A stretch of DNA of 64,000 bases from Prochlorothrix hollandica PCC 9006 = CALU 1027 (GCF_000332315.1 NZ_KB235944.1:236641-300640); one strand, 5' to 3'. Shown: positions 52,540 through 62,600, numbered from the stretch's first letter. Program-made: numbers and translations. Notes: generated by a model from the sequence alone, not told the origin.

Positions 52540-55500
52540 ATGACTGCACCACTTTCTCAGTCCGTCCTCACCGGTGAATTTCCGCTTCTGGTGGAGAGCC
52601 TGAACTCAGCCACCACGCTGCTGCAAAATCTGGCTCAGGATAGCAGCCGTTTTTACAGCGTCTTTGGTCAAGCGTTTGCTGGTAGCTACGACACCGCGAA
52701 GGCTGAAGCCATCCGTAGCCAATGGGCTAAGGGCGACGGGAGCCAATGGGTTCAAATTTCCGTGTTGCCCGCTACGGATATGAACGGTGCCCTGGGAGCC
52801 TACGCCCGCAGCACCGACACGATTTATATTTCTCAAGCCCTAGTGAATGAAGGTTCTGAGGCGACCCTGCTCTCTGTCTTGTTAGAAGAGCTAGGCCATG
52901 CCGTGGATGCCCAAATTAAGAGCGCCGATACCCCAGGGGATGAAGGGGAACTTTTTGCCGCCCTGGTGCAGGGGCAGCCCTTGAGCGATGCCCAGCTTGC
53001 TCGCCTGCAATCCGAGGACGATCGGGGCACCGTGTTCGTGAATGGCCAGCCCCTGACCGTAGAGCAAGCCACTACTATTATCGAAAGTATCTTTCCCACA
53101 GGTGGTTCCACCCCCTCTTATCTGACGAATGTGAATGGCACGTTGTATTTCCGTGCGAATGACGGGGTGAATGGCGATGAACTGTGGAAGAGTGACGGCA
53201 CCGCAGCGGGCACTGTCCTGGTCAAGGATATTTTCTCCGGCAGCAGCGGTTCCAGTCCCACTAACCTGACGAATGTGAATGGCACTTTGTATTTCCGTGC
53301 GAATGACGGGGTGAATGGCGAGGAACTGTGGAAAAGTGACGGCACCGCAGCGGGCACTGTCCTGGTCAAGGATATTCGCTCCGGCAGCAGCAGTTCCTAC
53401 CTCACTAACCTGACGAATGTGAATGGCACCTTGTATTTCCGTGCGACTGACGGGGTGAATGGCTATGAACTGTGGAAAAGTGACGGCACTGCGGCAGGCA
53501 CTGTTCTGGTCAAGAATATTCACTCCGGCAGCTACTACAACAGCTACTACGGCTACAGCTACGGCGTAGGTTCCGATCTCAATAATCTGACGAATGTGAA
53601 TGGCACCTTGTTTTTCCGTGCTTTTGACGGGGTGAATGGCTATGAACTGTGGAAGAGTGACGGCACCGCAGCGGGCACAGTCCTGGTCAAGGATATTCGC
53701 TCCGGCAGCTACGGTTCCTTCCCCAATAACCTGACGAATGTGAATGGCACCTTGTATTTCACTGCTGATGACGGGGTGAATGGCACAAAAATCTGGCAGA
53801 GTGATGGCACTGCGGCGGGGACGGTGGTTGCTGATGCAGCAGTCTTACCCTCTGATTTGGTCAGTTTCTTAGGGGATTTGTATTTCTCTGCGGTAGATCC
53901 CAGTGGTAATGGACGGGGGTTACAACGTCTAGGAAGCTCTAATGCAGCGCCAGCGGCGGTGGTTCTGAATAATACAACCACAACGATCGCTGAAAACACC
54001 GACACCACCACCCGCATCAAAGTCGCTGACATTGCCATTACCGATGATGCTGTAGGGATAGAAACGATCGTTCTCAGTGGTGCCGATGCCGCTAGTTTTG
54101 AAGTAGATGGCACCGAGCTTTATCTCAAAGCAGGTGTTGCTCTTGACTTTGAAACCCAGTCTAGTTATGCCGTCACAGTGAATGTGGATGACACCACCGT
54201 TGGTACTACGCCTGATGTAACCGCTAACTACACTCTGACCGTCACTGATGTTAATGAAGCGCCCACCGCCGTTGTCTTAAATAATCAAACCACGGCGATC
54301 GCTGAAAACACCAGCACCACCACCCGCATCAAAGTAGCCGACATTGCCATCACCGATGATGCTTTTGGGACAGAAACGATCGCTCTTAGTGGTGCAGATG
54401 CAGCTTTGTTTGAGGTGGATGGCACAGAACTTTATCTCAAGGCAGGTACTAGCCTCGACTTTGAAACTAAGTCCAGTTATGCCGTGACAGTAGAAGTAGA
54501 TGACACTACGGTTGGTAGCACTCCCGATGTTTCTGCTAACTTCACCCTCACCATCAGCGATGTCAACGAAGCACCGCCTTTAGCTCCGATTATCTCAACT
54601 TCGGCAGACTTTGCGCCCCAAGGGTCAGAGTTTGTGGTTAATACCTTCACCGCCTCCAATCAACACGACCCGACAATAACCACCCTTACCAATGGTGATT
54701 TTGTTGTTGCCTGGTCTTCCTTTATGCAAGATGGCAGTGTAAATGGTATTTATGCCCAACGTTACAATGCCAGCGGCACCGCCCAAGGCTCAGAATTTCG
54801 AGCCAATACCACCACAACTGATTGGCAATCGTTCCCAACCATAACAGCCCTAAGTAACGGTGGTTTCGTCATTTCTTGGGAATCAAACCGACAGGATGGT
54901 AGCGGTTATGGCATCTATGCCCAACGTTATGATTCTACTGGCACCGCCCAAGGCTCGGAATTTCGGGTTAATACCACCACCAACAGCCATCAACAAGACT
55001 CCACAATTACAGCCTTAACCAATGGCGGCTTTGTGGTTGCCTGGGAGTCGAACCTACAGGATGGCAGTGGTTATGGCATTTATGCCCAACGCTATGATTC
55101 TACTGGCATCGCCCAAGGCTCAGAATTTCAGGTTAATATCACCACCGCTAGCCACCAAGATAACCCTGCGGTTGCAGCACTCAGCAACGGTGGTTTTGTC
55201 ATCACTTGGCAATCGTTCCTCGAAGATGGTCAAGACTATAGCATTTTTGCCCGCCGCTATGATGCCAGTGGCGTTGCCCAAGGCTCGCCATCTCTCGTTA
55301 ATATCATTGCTGTTGGCGATCAATCCAAACCCGCTGTTACTGGTTTAAGCAACGGTGACTTTGTCATTGCTTGGCAGTCTAATAATAACGATGGCTTCAC
55401 CAGTCTAGATGGTGATGGCTACGGGATTTTTGCTCAACGGTATAACGCTTCTGGTGGCAAAATAGGTGGTCAATTTCAAGTCAATACCTACACGACTAGC

Positions 55501-57579
55501 GATCAATACGATCCTGTTGTCACCAGTTTGTCTGATGGGGGCTTCCTCATTGCTTGGACATCCTACGGTCAAGACGGCGACAGCGACGGGGTGTACGCTC
55601 AACGCTACGATGCAACTGGCACCAAACAAGGGTCTGAATTTCGCGTCAATGTCAACACGGCTGGGGCACAGAACGATCAAACCATCACTGCATTGGACAA
55701 CGGTGGCTTTGTTGCCGCCTGGAGCAAGGTAATCAGTTGGAGCAATACTGATGTCCATACTCAGATTTATGGACTTAATGTTCAGCAAAATCAAGCACCA
55801 ACGATTACCAGTAGTGTTTCTGCTTCCTTTAATGAAAATGGAACCGGCACAGCTTATACCATTGCCGCCACTGATCCTGAAAATGACCCATTAACTTACA
55901 GCATCTCCGGTGGGGATGACGCTGGGTTATTTAATGTGGATAGCACAACGGGAGCAGTAACCTTTATTACTCCCCCCGACTTTGAGAACCCAGCAGATGC
56001 CAATGGCGATAACGTTTATCAACTCACCGTTTTGGCTAACGATGGCACCCTCAATTCTGCTCCAGTGCCAGTGGCCATCACCATTACCAATTTAATCGAA
56101 AATCTTGCTCCCACTGACCTCACAATAGATAACACCAGCATTAATGAAAATGTGGCGGCGGGAACAGTAGTGGGAACCTTCAGTACCACTGACCCCGATG
56201 CCGGTGATACCTTTACCTATGAATTGGTTGTTAGTGGAACAGGTGACGCGGATAATGGAGCCTTCACCATTGTCGGTAATTCTCTGCAAATCAATGCTCC
56301 CCCCGATTTTGAAACCCAGTCTAGCTACAGCATCCGAGTTAAAACCAGCGATCAAGAGGGAGGAAGCTATGAGGAAGCATTTACCATCAATGTCATCGAT
56401 CGCGCTGTCTTTGCGATCGACGATGTAACCGTTGGTGAAGCAGCAGGAACAGCCTCCTTTACGGTCACGACCACCGATCCCATTGCCACAGGTACCGTAA
56501 CGGTAAATTATGCCACCGCTAACGGCACCGCCTTTGCCAGTCCCTACGACTACACGGCCACTAGTGGAACCCTAACCTTTACCGGTGGTGGTGCCACAAC
56601 CCAAACGATCGCCGTGACTATCAACAACGATAGTTACTATGAGGAGCTTGACGAAACCTTTACCGTAAATCTCAGTAACCCGACAGATGGAACGATCGCT
56701 GATGCCCAAGGTATTGGCACCATTCAAGACGACGATCCCGCTGTCACCGTGAGTGTGTTGGATGCCAGTATCCCCGAAGGCAACAGTGGCACTAAAAACC
56801 TCGCTTTCCTGATTGCGCTCTCTGCCCCCAGTGGTCAGGTAGTTACAGTGGATTATGCCACCGCTAACAATACTGCCACCGCCGGAGACGACTACACCAC
56901 CACCACCGGAACGATCGCTATTCAAGCAGGTGCCACCAGTGCTGTTGTCATCGTTCCTGTTTTGGGTGACAACACGGACACAACGGACGAAACCTTCTTC
57001 CTAAACATTGCCAATGCCACGGGCGGGGTAACGATTGCGGATAACCAGGGAACCGGAACCATTATCAATGACGATGGTTTGTCTGGTGGTCTGACCCTAA
57101 CGGGAACGGCGGGCAACGATATTCTCACCGGCTCCACCACCAATGACACCCTCACCGGTTTAGCCGGAGCCGATAGCCTGGATGGTCAAGGGGGGGCGGA
57201 TACCTTTGTCTACACTGCCTTGACGCATTCTCTGCTAGGCGGGCGGGATGCCCTTCGTAGCTTTAATCCGGGCGATGGCGATCGCATTGATCTCACTAGC
57301 CTTCCCACCGCTGCGTTCTATGTGGGCAGTGTTGGCTCGTCCATCAGTGCCACGACAGTCCAAGCTGCTTATGCCGCTGCGGATGGCAATACGGGCTTGG
57401 CGGCCAATGAAGCCCTGTTCTTGGCCACCGGTTCTGGACGCAGCCGACGGTTGTATCTATCGGTTAACGATGGCACTGCGGCCTTTGATCAAAACAGTGA
57501 TTTAGTGATGGAAGTTACTGGCATGATCGGGGCACCTTCTGTAGTGGGGGCTTTGACTGTGGCTAACTACTTTGTATAA
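52540..57579 (+). CDS. Giant RTX-type secreted protein with cadherin-like and Calx-beta domains
   Basis: 1679 residues, no N-terminal signal peptide; the C-terminus is of the type I secretion kind. Residues 1-185 form a domain common in cyanobacterial surface proteins with LLEELGHAVDA (112-122), a metalloprotease-like helix lacking the first His of HExxH. Then five ELWKSDGTAAGT repeats (about 190-430), two cadherin-like repeats (470-680), about seven repeats ending in GIYAQRY (700-1070), cadherin-like units (1085-1285), two Calx-beta domains (1288-1515), and a short RTX calcium-binding stretch GTAGNDILTGS...GADSLDGQGGADTF (1523-1560). Probably a large calcium-dependent adhesin. No ABC/MFP secretion genes are in the window. 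Confidence 0.85.
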   Translation: MTAPLSQSVLTGEFPLLVESLNSATTLLQNLAQDSSRFYSVFGQAFAGSYDTAKAEAIRSQWAKGDGSQWVQISVLPATDMNGALGAYARSTDTIYISQALVNEGSEATLLSVLLEELGHAVDAQIKSADTPGDEGELFAALVQGQPLSDAQLARLQSEDDRGTVFVNGQPLTVEQATTIIESIFPTGGSTPSYLTNVNGTLYFRANDGVNGDELWKSDGTAAGTVLVKDIFSGSSGSSPTNLTNVNGTLYFRANDGVNGEELWKSDGTAAGTVLVKDIRSGSSSSYLTNLTNVNGTLYFRATDGVNGYELWKSDGTAAGTVLVKNIHSGSYYNSYYGYSYGVGSDLNNLTNVNGTLFFRAFDGVNGYELWKSDGTAAGTVLVKDIRSGSYGSFPNNLTNVNGTLYFTADDGVNGTKIWQSDGTAAGTVVADAAVLPSDLVSFLGDLYFSAVDPSGNGRGLQRLGSSNAAPAAVVLNNTTTTIAENTDTTTRIKVADIAITDDAVGIETIVLSGADAASFEVDGTELYLKAGVALDFETQSSYAVTVNVDDTTVGTTPDVTANYTLTVTDVNEAPTAVVLNNQTTAIAENTSTTTRIKVADIAITDDAFGTETIALSGADAALFEVDGTELYLKAGTSLDFETKSSYAVTVEVDDTTVGSTPDVSANFTLTISDVNEAPPLAPIISTSADFAPQGSEFVVNTFTASNQHDPTITTLTNGDFVVAWSSFMQDGSVNGIYAQRYNASGTAQGSEFRANTTTTDWQSFPTITALSNGGFVISWESNRQDGSGYGIYAQRYDSTGTAQGSEFRVNTTTNSHQQDSTITALTNGGFVVAWESNLQDGSGYGIYAQRYDSTGIAQGSEFQVNITTASHQDNPAVAALSNGGFVITWQSFLEDGQDYSIFARRYDASGVAQGSPSLVNIIAVGDQSKPAVTGLSNGDFVIAWQSNNNDGFTSLDGDGYGIFAQRYNASGGKIGGQFQVNTYTTSDQYDPVVTSLSDGGFLIAWTSYGQDGDSDGVYAQRYDATGTKQGSEFRVNVNTAGAQNDQTITALDNGGFVAAWSKVISWSNTDVHTQIYGLNVQQNQAPTITSSVSASFNENGTGTAYTIAATDPENDPLTYSISGGDDAGLFNVDSTTGAVTFITPPDFENPADANGDNVYQLTVLANDGTLNSAPVPVAITITNLIENLAPTDLTIDNTSINENVAAGTVVGTFSTTDPDAGDTFTYELVVSGTGDADNGAFTIVGNSLQINAPPDFETQSSYSIRVKTSDQEGGSYEEAFTINVIDRAVFAIDDVTVGEAAGTASFTVTTTDPIATGTVTVNYATANGTAFASPYDYTATSGTLTFTGGGATTQTIAVTINNDSYYEELDETFTVNLSNPTDGTIADAQGIGTIQDDDPAVTVSVLDASIPEGNSGTKNLAFLIALSAPSGQVVTVDYATANNTATAGDDYTTTTGTIAIQAGATSAVVIVPVLGDNTDTTDETFFLNIANATGGVTIADNQGTGTIINDDGLSGGLTLTGTAGNDILTGSTTNDTLTGLAGADSLDGQGGADTFVYTALTHSLLGGRDALRSFNPGDGDRIDLTSLPTAAFYVGSVGSSISATTVQAAYAAADGNTGLAANEALFLATGSGRSRRLYLSVNDGTAAFDQNSDLVMEVTGMIGAPSVVGALTVANYFV

Positions 57580-57593
57580 ATAGCGATAGACCT

Positions 57594-57629
57594 AGCCAAC
57601 CGTTTGTTATACGATGCAAACGGTTGGCT
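57594..57629. terminator. Hairpin after the giant adhesin gene
   Basis: AGCCAACCGTTTG pairs perfectly with CAAACGGTTGGCT across a 10-base loop, 15 bp after the stop codon. No T-run follows, so it may end transcription by another route or stabilise the mRNA end. Confidence 0.65.
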
Positions 57630-57715
57630 CATGTAAAGCTCGCCCAAATGACATAGTGGCATCTTCCTGAAGACCCCTGACATGCCTTGCAACGTACTGT
57701 TTATTAAGATCGAAA

Positions 57716-58369
57716 ATGTTAAAAGCCGTCATCCCCTCTTTAATCGGACTAAGTACAACGATCGCCATTTTTGCACCATCTTCTGCCCTTGCCATCTCAG
57801 GTTTTACTGGAGAATATGCCCCTGGTAACTTTACCTTTTCGACCAGTCCTGGTGGTGCAGGGACTGTAGCTGACGTAGACACCCCCAATGCTGCAACCGG
57901 GACAATCATTTTTTATGGCCCGGATAATGGGGTTAACTCTTTAGGAGACTTGACCGGAACAGGTGCCCAGAGCGACTGGACTATTAACATTACAACCACA
58001 AGGGCCGGTAATATTACCTTTACCTGGGCATATACCCCCTTTGATAGTGCGATCTCAGACGACACCGCCTACTATCTTTTGAATGGCACCCCAACGACTA
58101 TTGCTACCAATGATGGTACTTTCAATACCCAAACCAGTGGTTCTCCAATTAGTTTAACCGTCGCCAATGGAGATACCTTTGGTTTCCGAGTAGGTACCCT
58201 TAGCAATACTAGCGGGTCAGGAGAATTTACGGTTAATACCTTTGACTTCACACCTACGCCTGTTCCCTTTGATGTCAATTCAAACCTTGGCTTGTTTGCA
58301 TTAGCGACATTATATGGCGGACATCGCTGGTACAAACGATGCAAATTTAACCGGATCAACTTAGACTAG
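57716..58369 (+). CDS. Small exported protein with PEP-CTERM-like tail
   Basis: 217 residues. Signal peptide LKAVIPSLIGLSTTIAIFAP with a likely cut after SSALA. The middle is strand-rich, low in charge, and rich in Asn/Thr/Gly. The tail PTPVPFDVNSNLGLFALATL followed by GGHRWYKRCK is a proline start, hydrophobic segment and basic end, the cyanobacterial variant of the PEP-CTERM sorting signal handled by exosortase. The cyanoexosortase-A gene is 0.9 kb downstream, so this is its probable substrate. Function is unknown. Confidence 0.75.
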   Translation: MLKAVIPSLIGLSTTIAIFAPSSALAISGFTGEYAPGNFTFSTSPGGAGTVADVDTPNAATGTIIFYGPDNGVNSLGDLTGTGAQSDWTINITTTRAGNITFTWAYTPFDSAISDDTAYYLLNGTPTTIATNDGTFNTQTSGSPISLTVANGDTFGFRVGTLSNTSGSGEFTVNTFDFTPTPVPFDVNSNLGLFALATLYGGHRWYKRCKFNRINLD

Positions 58370-58418
58370 TTTTTCGTTTATTGAATTGACATATAAACCT
58401 ACTCTCGCTTTGTGTTGA

Positions 58419-58521
58419 TACAGCAGTCCTAAATAGGTCGTGTGGTGTGCCCCCTCCGGGGGCACACCACACCAAGGGTTTCAGCCATCGAGATGCCTAC
58501 AACTGATTTAGGGTTGCTGTA
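58419..58521. repeat. 103-bp TA-flanked palindromic element
   Basis: Complete copy: TACAGCAGTCCTAAATAGG ... GATTTAGGGTTGCTGTA with the GTGTGGTGTGCCCCCTCC centre. It lies 31 bp upstream of the HpsJ-like gene and may displace its promoter. Confidence 0.88.
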
Positions 58522-58552
58522 GCCCTGGATATCAAACCTAGTTATAGCTTAA

Positions 58553-59260
58553 ATGAATCTGGTTCATTACTTTCGTCTACTGGGAGTCGGGATTTTAGCC
58601 TTACTCCTCCTCGATTACGCCGCCCTCCTCATCCCGCCCCAATTCACAAACCCCGTTTGGGAGTTTCAGACCGTTGGCCAAATTGTTGAAAGGATATGGG
58701 CACCTGTTCTAGCCTATGTCCTTTTCTTTATCCCCTTTATTCCCTCGATCCCCTTAAAGTTTGATGGTCCCTGGTTAATCAGGAAATGGTCAATGCAGAC
58801 GGCTCGTTTCTTATCCCATCTCGCCTTGGCTTGGGCAATTGTGTATCTGCTCATGATGCCTCTGCTTCTGAACAATTCTATTCGCATTTACCGCAATAAC
58901 CAGGCAGGCTTAGCTCAACAGAGTAGCCAACAAAAGACTCAATTAGCCGCGATCGAGGAACAAATTGAACAACTGACCGATCGTAATCTAGAATCGATGA
59001 TCGAACAGGCTCAAGCCACTTCAGACGAGGCTAATAGAGAAGCCAGTAATCCAGGAGAGATCCGTCAGCAACTTTTAGATCAGACACAGCAACGGTTTAT
59101 CCAAGGGCAACAACAGCTCCAAAATAGCTTTGAAGATCAACAACGGAATCTAATTAAGTCAACCGTTAAATGGTTTTTTGGTGCAATCATTGGATCCGCT
59201 TTAATGTTTACGGTCTGGAGACTGAGTAATGAACTCCTGGGATATTGGCCAATGCAGTAG
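58553..59260 (+). CDS. HpsJ-like membrane protein
   Basis: 235 residues. Four membrane segments (about 10-28, 48-68, 85-110, 205-225) and a charged coiled coil (about 118-195: QQKTQLAAIEEQIEQLTDR, SDEANREASNPGEIRQQLLD). The opening MNLVHYFRLLGVGILALLLL and WAPVLAYVLFFIPFIP match HpsJ-family proteins of the hormogonium-polysaccharide gene cluster. These occur beside cyanoexosortase A in other genomes. It is the gene before the exosortase here. Confidence 0.7.
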   Translation: MNLVHYFRLLGVGILALLLLDYAALLIPPQFTNPVWEFQTVGQIVERIWAPVLAYVLFFIPFIPSIPLKFDGPWLIRKWSMQTARFLSHLALAWAIVYLLMMPLLLNNSIRIYRNNQAGLAQQSSQQKTQLAAIEEQIEQLTDRNLESMIEQAQATSDEANREASNPGEIRQQLLDQTQQRFIQGQQQLQNSFEDQQRNLIKSTVKWFFGAIIGSALMFTVWRLSNELLGYWPMQ

Positions 59261-59284
59261 CTGCTGCCATCAGAATGGGTTGTC

Positions 59285-60243
59285 ATGAAAGTATTTTAGG
59301 CTCTCTGGGAATGAGGCTGATAAGCTTGGGTAATGATCCGTAAAAGCTTTGTACAGACAGGATTCCAATAATAACCCTTCATTCAAATGGTATCATATTT
59401 AACAGTCCTCGGCGTGATCCCCAGAGAGCCGTATTTTACCCTGTCAAGTGGAATACCCCTGATCCTTGGTTAGGTTGCATTGGGGTCGCCATTATTCTGT
59501 TCTATTTACGCTGGGATGCCACCGTATTTCAGGCAGAACAACTGATGCTCTCCGCCACCAGTGTTATTTTAGTGTGGAGAAGGCGATCGGTTCTCTCGTT
59601 TCAGGCTTCCCCTGAGGCAACGGGGTTTGCTGCCCTTTTTTTGATGTGGAATTTAGTGCGTCGATCCCTACAACCGACTGGAGATATCCTGGGTACTTTT
59701 TCTCCAGTCTTAGTGGGTTTAGCCCTGGCTATCTTAGCCTCTGGCTTCCGAGGTTTAGGACAATATATTAAATCGTTATTGTGTCTATTCCTCTCTTGTT
59801 TTCCTGTTGGGATATTACTTCGTTTACCTGATGTCAGCCTTTTAGATGCACGATTTGCCCATGTCATTCTTTGGTATTTTGGTTTTGATGTTGTACGGGA
59901 TGGAACAATTGTTTTATTACCCAAGGGTGGCATTCATATTTTCGCAGGTTGCTCTAGCATTGCGTTGATTTTAGTATTACTAAAATTAATTGTTGCCTTT
60001 TATTTTCTATTTCAACTAACCCTGGCCCAGACTATGAAAATGATAGGGCTGGCGATCGTCACGGCGTTTACGGTCAATGCCTTTAGGCTGTGTCTTTTGG
60101 CAATTTTAGTTGCTCATCAGGACTGGAATAATTTTGAATATTTTCACAGTGGCAATGGTGTTAACTTAATCACAACGATGGTCATCGTAGGTTTTGGGAT
60201 TGTTAACTATCAACAACTTAAAGCTAATCAACAATTTCTATGA
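59285..60243 (+). pseudogene. crtA: Cyanoexosortase A, interrupted by a MITE
   Basis: Exosortase processes proteins with a PEP-CTERM tail at the inner membrane. The downstream open frame (59545-60243) keeps the catalytic residues: Cys in FAGCSSIAL, Arg in VNAFRLCLL, His in YFHSGNGVN, and at least six membrane segments. The original start (MKVFYPVKWNTP) is at 59285, but a 132-bp MITE sits after its fourth codon, with GTATTTTA on both sides. Removing the MITE and one copy of the duplication restores one frame. From inside the MITE no ATG reads into the right frame; the next start gives a protein lacking about 40 residues and the first membrane segment. I call it damaged; partial function cannot be excluded. 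Confidence 0.8.
59299..59430. mobile_element. 132-bp MITE, GGCTCTCTGGG ends (copy 4)
   Basis: Flanked by GTATTTTA at 59291-59298 and 59431-59438. Sequence almost identical to copy 3, so the insertion is recent. Confidence 0.95.
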
Positions 60244-60974
60244 AACTGCAACCTCGGATTATTTTGCTCGGAACGACCCTAGGCGGTATTCTCCTTTTAC
60301 TGGGCATACCTAAAGGCTGGATGACTGCCAAACCGGTGCAATTACCCGATCGGCTGGATCTGACTTCCAGCTCTTTTTCATTAGAATGGCAAGAGAAAGA
60401 AACACTTAAGCTTGATATTGATTCCGAACCAACTGCGCAGTATAACTTAGAGCCTTGGGAAGGCAAACGCTATATTTTTCGATCATCTTTAGAAAACCAT
60501 CACGATGATCAGGCAGAACTATTTGTAGATGTTTTTTTCCCCAACTTTGACCAACAAGCACCGCTTGCAACTCAGAGTTTCTTAAAACTCATCTTAAAAG
60601 ATTTGGGTTCAGACGTTGAGCTAGATTTGAAGACAGACTATCATTCTTTAATGGGCAACTATGTAGAATTTATTTATCAAGATCGAGCCTATTTAACCAC
60701 TTGTATTCCTCCCCAAGGTCAAACTTTGATTAATACTCAACAACAGTTTGAAGCTCAAGGGTTACAGAACAAGACTCCGATCGATTGGTTGCAATGGTTA
60801 GCCGGTATAAAAGACTTAAGAGATTGGCGTTGCATCTGGATCAACATATCGATTCCCATCTCCTCAGAGCAGTCTGATCCTCAAGTTGAGTTGTTGCAAC
60901 AGCTAGGACTATTCCTCTACCAAAAATGGTCAAATCTAAACTTTGATGCAGGATCTTTCACCATTGCGCCATAG
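60240..60974 (+). CDS. Cyanoexosortase A system-associated protein
   Basis: 244 residues, overlapping the exosortase stop by 4 bp. N-terminal membrane segment (IILLGTTLGGILLLLGIP), then a soluble extracytoplasmic domain with WQEKETLKLDID, PWEGKRYIFRSSLEN, LIPxxQ-like LTTCIPPQGQTLINT and RDWRCIWINISIP. It matches in size and place the protein that accompanies cyanoexosortase A, of unknown function. Translational coupling to a damaged exosortase may reduce its synthesis. Confidence 0.75.
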   Translation: MKLQPRIILLGTTLGGILLLLGIPKGWMTAKPVQLPDRLDLTSSSFSLEWQEKETLKLDIDSEPTAQYNLEPWEGKRYIFRSSLENHHDDQAELFVDVFFPNFDQQAPLATQSFLKLILKDLGSDVELDLKTDYHSLMGNYVEFIYQDRAYLTTCIPPQGQTLINTQQQFEAQGLQNKTPIDWLQWLAGIKDLRDWRCIWINISIPISSEQSDPQVELLQQLGLFLYQKWSNLNFDAGSFTIAP

Positions 60975-61031
60975 TCGTCTTATGGCTAGCGCTCGTACTC
61001 TCGGAGAGAATTGCAAAAACGACTTCACGAC

Positions 61032-62588
61032 TTAACCCCGAATCACTACGATCGCCCGTCCCCCTGCGGTGGTTGCCGCTTCTGTGGTTGTCCGATCTGC
61101 TAGGGGAGGGAGATGGGGACGACGATCGAAAATGACGAGCCAACCCGTGTCTAAGCCTAGACCAGATAAATATTTGTCGATCTGCTCTAAGCCTTTGGCT
61201 AGGGGATCGGGCTTGCCGGGGTGCCACACTTTCAGTTCCATCCCTAAGGTCACTGCACCGTAACGCAAACACAAATCCATGCGACCCGACCCGATCGCAT
61301 ATTCGCGTTCCAAACTGCCACCCCCATTAACCACCCGATGCAGAAACGCCATCAACACCAAATGGGGCGCAATTTCTGGGTAGGAGGTACTTCTCAAGAG
61401 CGGCTCTCCATGTTGCCGCCAAAAATCCAGAAAGGCTTCTAACAATTCAGTGGGTAATAATTGTCCCTGATCATTTAACCAACGGGGTTCAAGGACTCCA
61501 ATAGAAGCGCGGGTCGTGTAACTTAATACGAGTGGAAGAACTTCTTTATAAATGGGATTGGCAATTTCTAGCCCCTGATGATTGCCATCTTTACAAAGCC
61601 CTAAGTCAAGCAGGTAACGAATATCATCCGGCGGTACGTTCGGCAACTCTTCCCCCGCTAAAATCGGTTCAATAATGTTTTTAACTCTGGTTTCCCGTAG
61701 CCTTTCCACAAGGCTATCAAGGTGAGTGTCTTGGCGCTTAATTAGAATTTCTTTGGCGTGTTTAATGACTGCGATCGTAATGGGTTTCGTAAAATCTTTC
61801 ACTAAATATTGTGTGGCTTGACGGGCTAAAGCATTGACGAGCCAAGGTTGTCCATCGGTTAAATAAAAGGCGTGTTGAACCGCATCAGGAGTAAAGACTT
61901 GCCCAGTGGCTTCGGTGTGTTGTTGATAGAGGTTTTTGACCTCCTCAAAACTAAAATTGGCTAGGGTCAAAGATTCAGATTTAATATTAAAAGGGCTAGC
62001 AGTATTGAGGCGATCGCTGCCCCCGGATTTGACTTTATAATCCCGCACATCCCGCATCCCAATTAAGCCTAAAGAATGGGGGAATCCCTGGGGGCGGTTG
62101 GGGAAACCTGCCCGCAATTGTCGTAAAACCGAGGTGAGGGTTTGGTCTTGTAAAGCATCGACTTCATCTAAAAAGACAACCAAGGGACGTGGCGATACCA
62201 TGGCCCAGGCTTGGAACACTGTTTGAAGGTCTAAGTCAGGATCTTCAGTCTCTGCTTTAATCTGAGCCAAGCTAGGCAAAGGCAGTTTTCTAAAGCGGAT
62301 TTCATTCTGCCAACGCCGGAGGATACTGTTTTGGGCTTGAGCCGGATCATCGGGAAACGCTGCGCCGGTTTCTAGGGTTAACATCACTGCCATATATGGC
62401 CCGCTCTCGGTCAGTTCCTGGGCCAGGGCTAACATGGCGGTGGTTTTGCCCACTTGTCGGGGAGCATGGATCACAAAGTAATTCCGTTGATCAATCAGCG
62501 ATCGTAACTCCGGGAGTCGCGCTGTGGGGGAGAGCATATAGTGGATATCGGCTTGGCAGGGTCCAGCGGTGTTAAATGATTTGGACAT
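61032..62588 (-). CDS. AAA ATPase fused to PD-(D/E)XK-like domain (copy 4)
   Basis: 518 residues. The first 60 residues are identical to copy 2 (HAPRQVGKTTAM) and the last 110 almost so (HLPPLADRTTTEAAT). The first variable block (about 75-135: LETGAAFPDDPAQAQNSIL, RKLPLPSLAQIKAETEDP) is unique, and the second (EELPNVPPDDIRYLLDLGLC) matches the broken copy 1. Walker B is LVVFLDEVDAL, nuclease-like core GSGRMDLCLRYG...MELKVW. The intact coiled-coil gene is upstream, separated from it by repeats. It converges on the exosortase-associated gene. Confidence 0.78.
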   Translation of the reverse strand: MSKSFNTAGPCQADIHYMLSPTARLPELRSLIDQRNYFVIHAPRQVGKTTAMLALAQELTESGPYMAVMLTLETGAAFPDDPAQAQNSILRRWQNEIRFRKLPLPSLAQIKAETEDPDLDLQTVFQAWAMVSPRPLVVFLDEVDALQDQTLTSVLRQLRAGFPNRPQGFPHSLGLIGMRDVRDYKVKSGGSDRLNTASPFNIKSESLTLANFSFEEVKNLYQQHTEATGQVFTPDAVQHAFYLTDGQPWLVNALARQATQYLVKDFTKPITIAVIKHAKEILIKRQDTHLDSLVERLRETRVKNIIEPILAGEELPNVPPDDIRYLLDLGLCKDGNHQGLEIANPIYKEVLPLVLSYTTRASIGVLEPRWLNDQGQLLPTELLEAFLDFWRQHGEPLLRSTSYPEIAPHLVLMAFLHRVVNGGGSLEREYAIGSGRMDLCLRYGAVTLGMELKVWHPGKPDPLAKGLEQIDKYLSGLGLDTGWLVIFDRRPHLPPLADRTTTEAATTAGGRAIVVIRG

Positions 62589-62600
62589 ATTTGTCAGATA

